Source: SM1-73 sp964588305
GTDB lineage: Bacteria; Zixibacteria; MSB-5A5; SM1-73
Assembly (NCBI GenBank): GCA_964588305.1
Contig: CAZPOP010000008.1
Span: forward strand, 1 to 64,000
Reading direction: 5' to 3'
Length of the DNA: 64,000 bases
Shown: positions 61,262 to 64,000 of the stretch, piece by piece
Layout: each line of letters begins with the position of its first letter
Position numbering within the stretch: the stretch's first letter is position 1
The notes under the pieces: generated by a model
The model's database searches: none
What the model was told of the DNA's origin: nothing
What the model saw: the letters and a program-made list of their open reading frames with translations, nothing else
Made by a program: the position numbers and the translations under genes

Positions 61262-63205
61262 CTATTGGCTCTTTTCTTCCTGGCCTTCTTCCTCAGCGAT
61301 TTCACCCCGGGCGATCATCCTCTCATAATCCAGGGGGTGCCTTTCCAGGTAAGCCTCTTCCGTCATTTTTCCGGTCAGCACGGTGAAGTTTATGGGATAG
61401 CTTTCCGGATGAATAAACATGAAGAAGAAATGCCACACCAGGATAGCCAGGGTAGCCAGCCAAGCTTCGTAGTAATGGACCGCCTTTGCCACGTCCAAGA
61501 GCCACTTGGGCATGAATCCCAAGAAGAAGGTCTCGAACCACAGGGGAATCCCGGTTACGATCATCACGAATCCACCCCACATCAACGCCCAATACTCTGC
61601 TTTTTCGGTGTAGTCGTATCGGCCAAACTGAGGAGGCTTAGACGACAAGCCGAAGCTGTAAAGAAGATTCTGTGTCACGCTGCTAACGTCCGACAGGTCC
61701 GGGAATTTGGCCTTTATCTGCTGCCAACCACGCTTGCTGAGAACGGAACGGAAGATGGAGAAAAAGAAAAGGCCGATCAAAATCACCCCTGCTACCCGAT
61801 GAGCCACCCCCCGGGCCGCAAAGGCGGTGGGAGAATGGGTCAACCAGGATGACCACCAGTGGTCCGGAAATCTAAAAGCGAAGCCGGTTATGATCAATGT
61901 GACGAAGGATATGAAAAGAAGAAAGTGCCACAGGACCTCAGTCGACGTCCACCTTATCACCCGCCCGGTTTTCGCTTCCCGGTACCGTTCTATGGCAAAT
62001 CTTATCATGACCACGCCGTTGTGAGCCAGCATTCCGCCGATTGTCACGATTATAAGACTAAGGTAGAGAATCCTTACCCAGTAGACTCCTACGTCCTTCT
62101 TGCTGGTAGGAATGATGTGTATTGAGCCCTTGGCATAGTTGGCCCCGGCACCTTCGTGGCATTTCCCACATGTTTCAGGCAGATTAGCCTTGTTGATGCT
62201 GGAGTGGGGATCGTCCTCTCCTCTGATGTTGTGACTGGTGTGGCAGCTTACACAACTGGCGGTGTTAAGATCACCGGCTCTGCTCCCAACTCCATGATAG
62301 GTATCCAGATACGTTGTCACCCTTTCGGAAACCAATCCATACTTTTCAATGATCCTTTCTGAGGAATGACACCGATTGCAGGTTACCCTGGAGATGTTCG
62401 CAGGAAAAGTAGGCGAGGTTTTGTCACTGGACGATTTGATGCCATGATCATTATGACAGTCGGTGCAGACCGGCGCTTCAGTTACTCCTCTCTTAACTCC
62501 TCTTCCATGAGTGTCTTCGCTATATTCTTCCTCCTCTCCGGGGTGGCACTGACCGCAGGTCGAGGGAATATTGGTTCGATAGACATATGAAGTGGGATCA
62601 GAAGCAGGCCGTAAGTCGTGACTTCTATGGCAGTCGCTGCAAACAGCTACCCCTATGTCTCCTTCCTCGAGTGCCTGGCCGTGGACACTCTGAGCATATG
62701 CCTTATAGGGAGCGGGCACCGGTATCTGATACTTGCTCACCAATCTCACATCCGCATGGCACTTGGCGCACATCTCAGGCTGGTTGGCACGGTAGGTATC
62801 GGCCTCGGGATCGTCTACCGAGCGGATGTTGTGATAATCGTGGCAGTCCTGGCAGGTGGGAGCATCTGTCACTCCCTCCAGGTATTTCTGTCCATGAAAT
62901 CCCCTCTCATACAGGTCTAATGCGTCTGCGTGGCACATTCCACAGTTCACCATCTCCAGCGGAGCCTCATGAAACTCGGCCTCGGCGTCTGCATGACAGG
63001 CCACGCAGGACAAATCATGGTGAATGGACTGTTGAAAAACTGCTACGTCTACGTACAGTGAAATCTCTTTGCCCAGAGAGTCTTCTTTGGTTAGAGTCTC
63101 GTCACCATGACACATCATGCAATCCTCGTTTGACTGGGCAAAAACGAATTGAGCAAAGGCCAATAGAATTGCAGCCGTTCCGAGAATTTTCAGATGTTTC
63201 TGCAA
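61262..63205 (-). CDS. Multihaem c-type cytochrome fused to cytochrome b561-like membrane domain
   Basis: 647 residues. After a signal peptide (FAQFVFAQSN) come eleven CxxCH haem-binding motifs within residues about 30-365 (CMMCH, CVACH, CGMCH, CQDCH, CAKCH, CSDCH, CGQCH, CTDCH, CNRCH, CVSCH, CGKCH). Then four or five membrane helices with conserved His residues (LWHFLLFISFVTL, AHRVAGVILIGLFFFSIF, VHYYEAWLATLAILVWHFFFMF) like NiFe-hydrogenase/formate dehydrogenase cytochrome b. It probably passes electrons between the quinone pool and periplasmic carriers. TTG start with AGGTAGG. Confidence 0.92.
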   Translation of the reverse strand: MQKHLKILGTAAILLAFAQFVFAQSNEDCMMCHGDETLTKEDSLGKEISLYVDVAVFQQSIHHDLSCVACHADAEAEFHEAPLEMVNCGMCHADALDLYERGFHGQKYLEGVTDAPTCQDCHDYHNIRSVDDPEADTYRANQPEMCAKCHADVRLVSKYQIPVPAPYKAYAQSVHGQALEEGDIGVAVCSDCHRSHDLRPASDPTSYVYRTNIPSTCGQCHPGEEEEYSEDTHGRGVKRGVTEAPVCTDCHNDHGIKSSSDKTSPTFPANISRVTCNRCHSSERIIEKYGLVSERVTTYLDTYHGVGSRAGDLNTASCVSCHTSHNIRGEDDPHSSINKANLPETCGKCHEGAGANYAKGSIHIIPTSKKDVGVYWVRILYLSLIIVTIGGMLAHNGVVMIRFAIERYREAKTGRVIRWTSTEVLWHFLLFISFVTLIITGFAFRFPDHWWSSWLTHSPTAFAARGVAHRVAGVILIGLFFFSIFRSVLSKRGWQQIKAKFPDLSDVSSVTQNLLYSFGLSSKPPQFGRYDYTEKAEYWALMWGGFVMIVTGIPLWFETFFLGFMPKWLLDVAKAVHYYEAWLATLAILVWHFFFMFIHPESYPINFTVLTGKMTEEAYLERHPLDYERMIARGEIAEEEGQEEKSQ

Positions 63206-63258
63206 TTTCGACGCCTACCTTTCTGATTATGTGAAGTACCTCACTATTTTGAGCACAG

Positions 63259-63287
63259 AACATAACAATCGGTCACCTTGTTGTCAA
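63259..63287 (-). promoter_or_regulatory. Promoter of the multihaem cytochrome gene
   Basis: On the minus strand TTGACA (63282-63287), 17-bp spacer, TATGTT (63259-63264). The start codon is about 55 bp downstream. Confidence 0.65.
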
Positions 63288-63610
63288 GATTTTTTTGGAA
63301 AAATCGAGTGCTCCGGCGCGCCCGGTTGACCATCACTTTTCACTGAAAGAGAGCAGATTGCGAGTTTAGGAGCAAGGTTCGGCTTTTCATGCGCTCAACC
63401 CCACGTGAGGCGTCTTCTGGGTGCGGCGGAAGAGGAAACAAAAGAACTGCGAGGGGAGGTTAAAAGAGGCCGTAAAGCCAATCTGCCCGGAACAGTTAGA
63501 ATCAGCTTCGGATTTTACAGCCCAAAGAGGAAATTAATCATTTAATTGATGCATCAAAAGGAATTTCCCGAAAGGAATTAGGAAGGAACTTCAGAATGGA
63601 TGAAAAATCT

Positions 63611-63687
63611 GTAGGTCAACCATGTCCGAAGGACTGGTTGACAGTTGCTTTTGACTTGTCAAGCAGGTTACGCCATGCTTGACCTAC
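63611..63687. repeat. Cloverleaf palindromic repeat (second copy type)
   Basis: Outer GTAGG (63611-63615) with CCTAC (63683-63687) encloses two hairpins: GTCAACCA/TGGTTGAC with an inner GTCC/GGAC (63615-63642) and GTCAAGCA/TGCTTGAC (63658-63683). The design matches 111-163: an outer GTAG/CTAC stem and two inner hairpins. It lies just after the rseP stop. The rest of the gap 63206-63696 holds the cytochrome promoter and otherwise nothing recognised. Confidence 0.7.
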
Positions 63688-63696
63688 GCCTTGTGA

Positions 63697-64000
63697 CTAT
63701 TTTATCAAACGAAGAAAGTCGTTATAAGTAATAAAGATGATCAGGAGGATCAAAAAGGCGAATCCGATCTGTTGCATGGCCGCACGCTGTTTTAAGGAGA
63801 GCGGCCGGCCCCTCATTTTCTCGATGCCCAAAAACAAGAGATGGCCGCCATCCAGGACGGGAATGGGGAGCACGTTTATCAGAGATAAATTGATCGACAA
63901 AAGCGCGGTGAAGGAAAGGAGGCTGACAAATCCAGCTCTAGCGGTCTGTCCCGCAACCTGAGCGATAAAGACGGGCCCACCCACCAGCTTAATGGATGCA
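63697..64000 (-). CDS. rseP: RseP-type site-2 protease, C-terminal part (runs off right edge)
   Basis: The open frame continues to the window edge (…ASIKLVGGPVFIAQVAGQTA). It contains the second active-site region NVLPIPVLDGGHLLFLGIE, where Asp is the third zinc ligand of M50 proteases, and a last membrane span (GFAFLILLIIFITYND). The N-terminal HExxH and PDZ parts lie outside. RseP cleaves anti-sigma factors and signal-peptide remnants in the membrane. Confidence 0.9.
   Translation of the reverse strand, partial: ASIKLVGGPVFIAQVAGQTARAGFVSLLSFTALLSINLSLINVLPIPVLDGGHLLFLGIEKMRGRPLSLKQRAAMQQIGFAFLILLIIFITYNDFLRLIK

Overview
The window reads as chromosome of an uncultured Gram-negative bacterium of the FCB (Fibrobacteres-Chlorobi-Bacteroidetes) superphylum, most like candidate phyla such as Zixibacteria or KSB1. 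The reasons are: a PorV-type outer-membrane protein beside a large secreted protein with a C-terminal sorting-type tail and a TonB receptor with a carboxypeptidase-regulatory-like front domain; LptF/LptG and Skp, which mean an LPS-type outer membrane; a complex I cluster without nuoEFG; and many short palindromic repeats between genes. The phylum is an inference from gene content; there is no rRNA here. GC content is near 50% and coding density is high. One tRNA is present, with a perfect sigma70-type promoter. No CRISPR array, prophage or transposase was found.

Layout. 1-4.3 kb: end of an unknown gene, then nuoI-H-D-C-B-A (minus strand). 4.6-7.0 kb: Skp/OmpH, a TPR lipoprotein, and a MarC membrane protein (plus). 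7.2-13.7 kb: two M16 peptidases (one active type, one inactive type), an SppA with an extra N-terminal beta-rich domain, and a DedA protein (minus). 13.8-19.5 kb: a long structured leader with a terminator/antiterminator arrangement, followed by two small secreted subunits, a periplasmic chaperone-like protein and a 1104-residue usher-like outer-membrane protein. This looks like a divergent chaperone-usher surface-fibre system and is the best candidate for something undescribed. 20.7-32.7 kb: an MSHA-type type IV pilus cluster on the minus strand (two prepilins, mshI-J-K-like, a polytopic membrane protein, then mshL-M-N-E-G in the canonical order). 33.4-38 kb: tRNA-Arg; an LsrF/alcohol dehydrogenase operon. 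36.2-42 kb: two S9 peptidases, a DUF3795-type protein, an EamA transporter and dense hairpin repeats. 42.3-47.6 kb: a secreted protein, a SpoU methyltransferase, a ketol-acid reductoisomerase homologue with altered catalytic residues, lptG and lptF. 47.7-49.8 kb: YhaM-type HD nuclease and mreB. 50-57.5 kb: TonB receptor, secreted tail-domain protein and PorV in one operon. 58-64 kb: LTA-synthase-like sulfatase, lepB, an 11-haem cytochrome fused to a membrane cytochrome b, and the C-terminal end of rseP.

The common theme is the cell envelope: export (LepB, RseP, SppA, PorV), outer-membrane assembly (Skp, LptFG), two distinct surface filament systems, secreted or periplasmic proteolysis (M16 pair, S9 pair), and respiration (Nuo, multihaem cytochrome). 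Coordinates of coding regions include the stop codon. Starts were moved from the longest ORF where a ribosome binding site or signal peptide supports a downstream codon. All family assignments come from reading motifs and could not be checked by database search.
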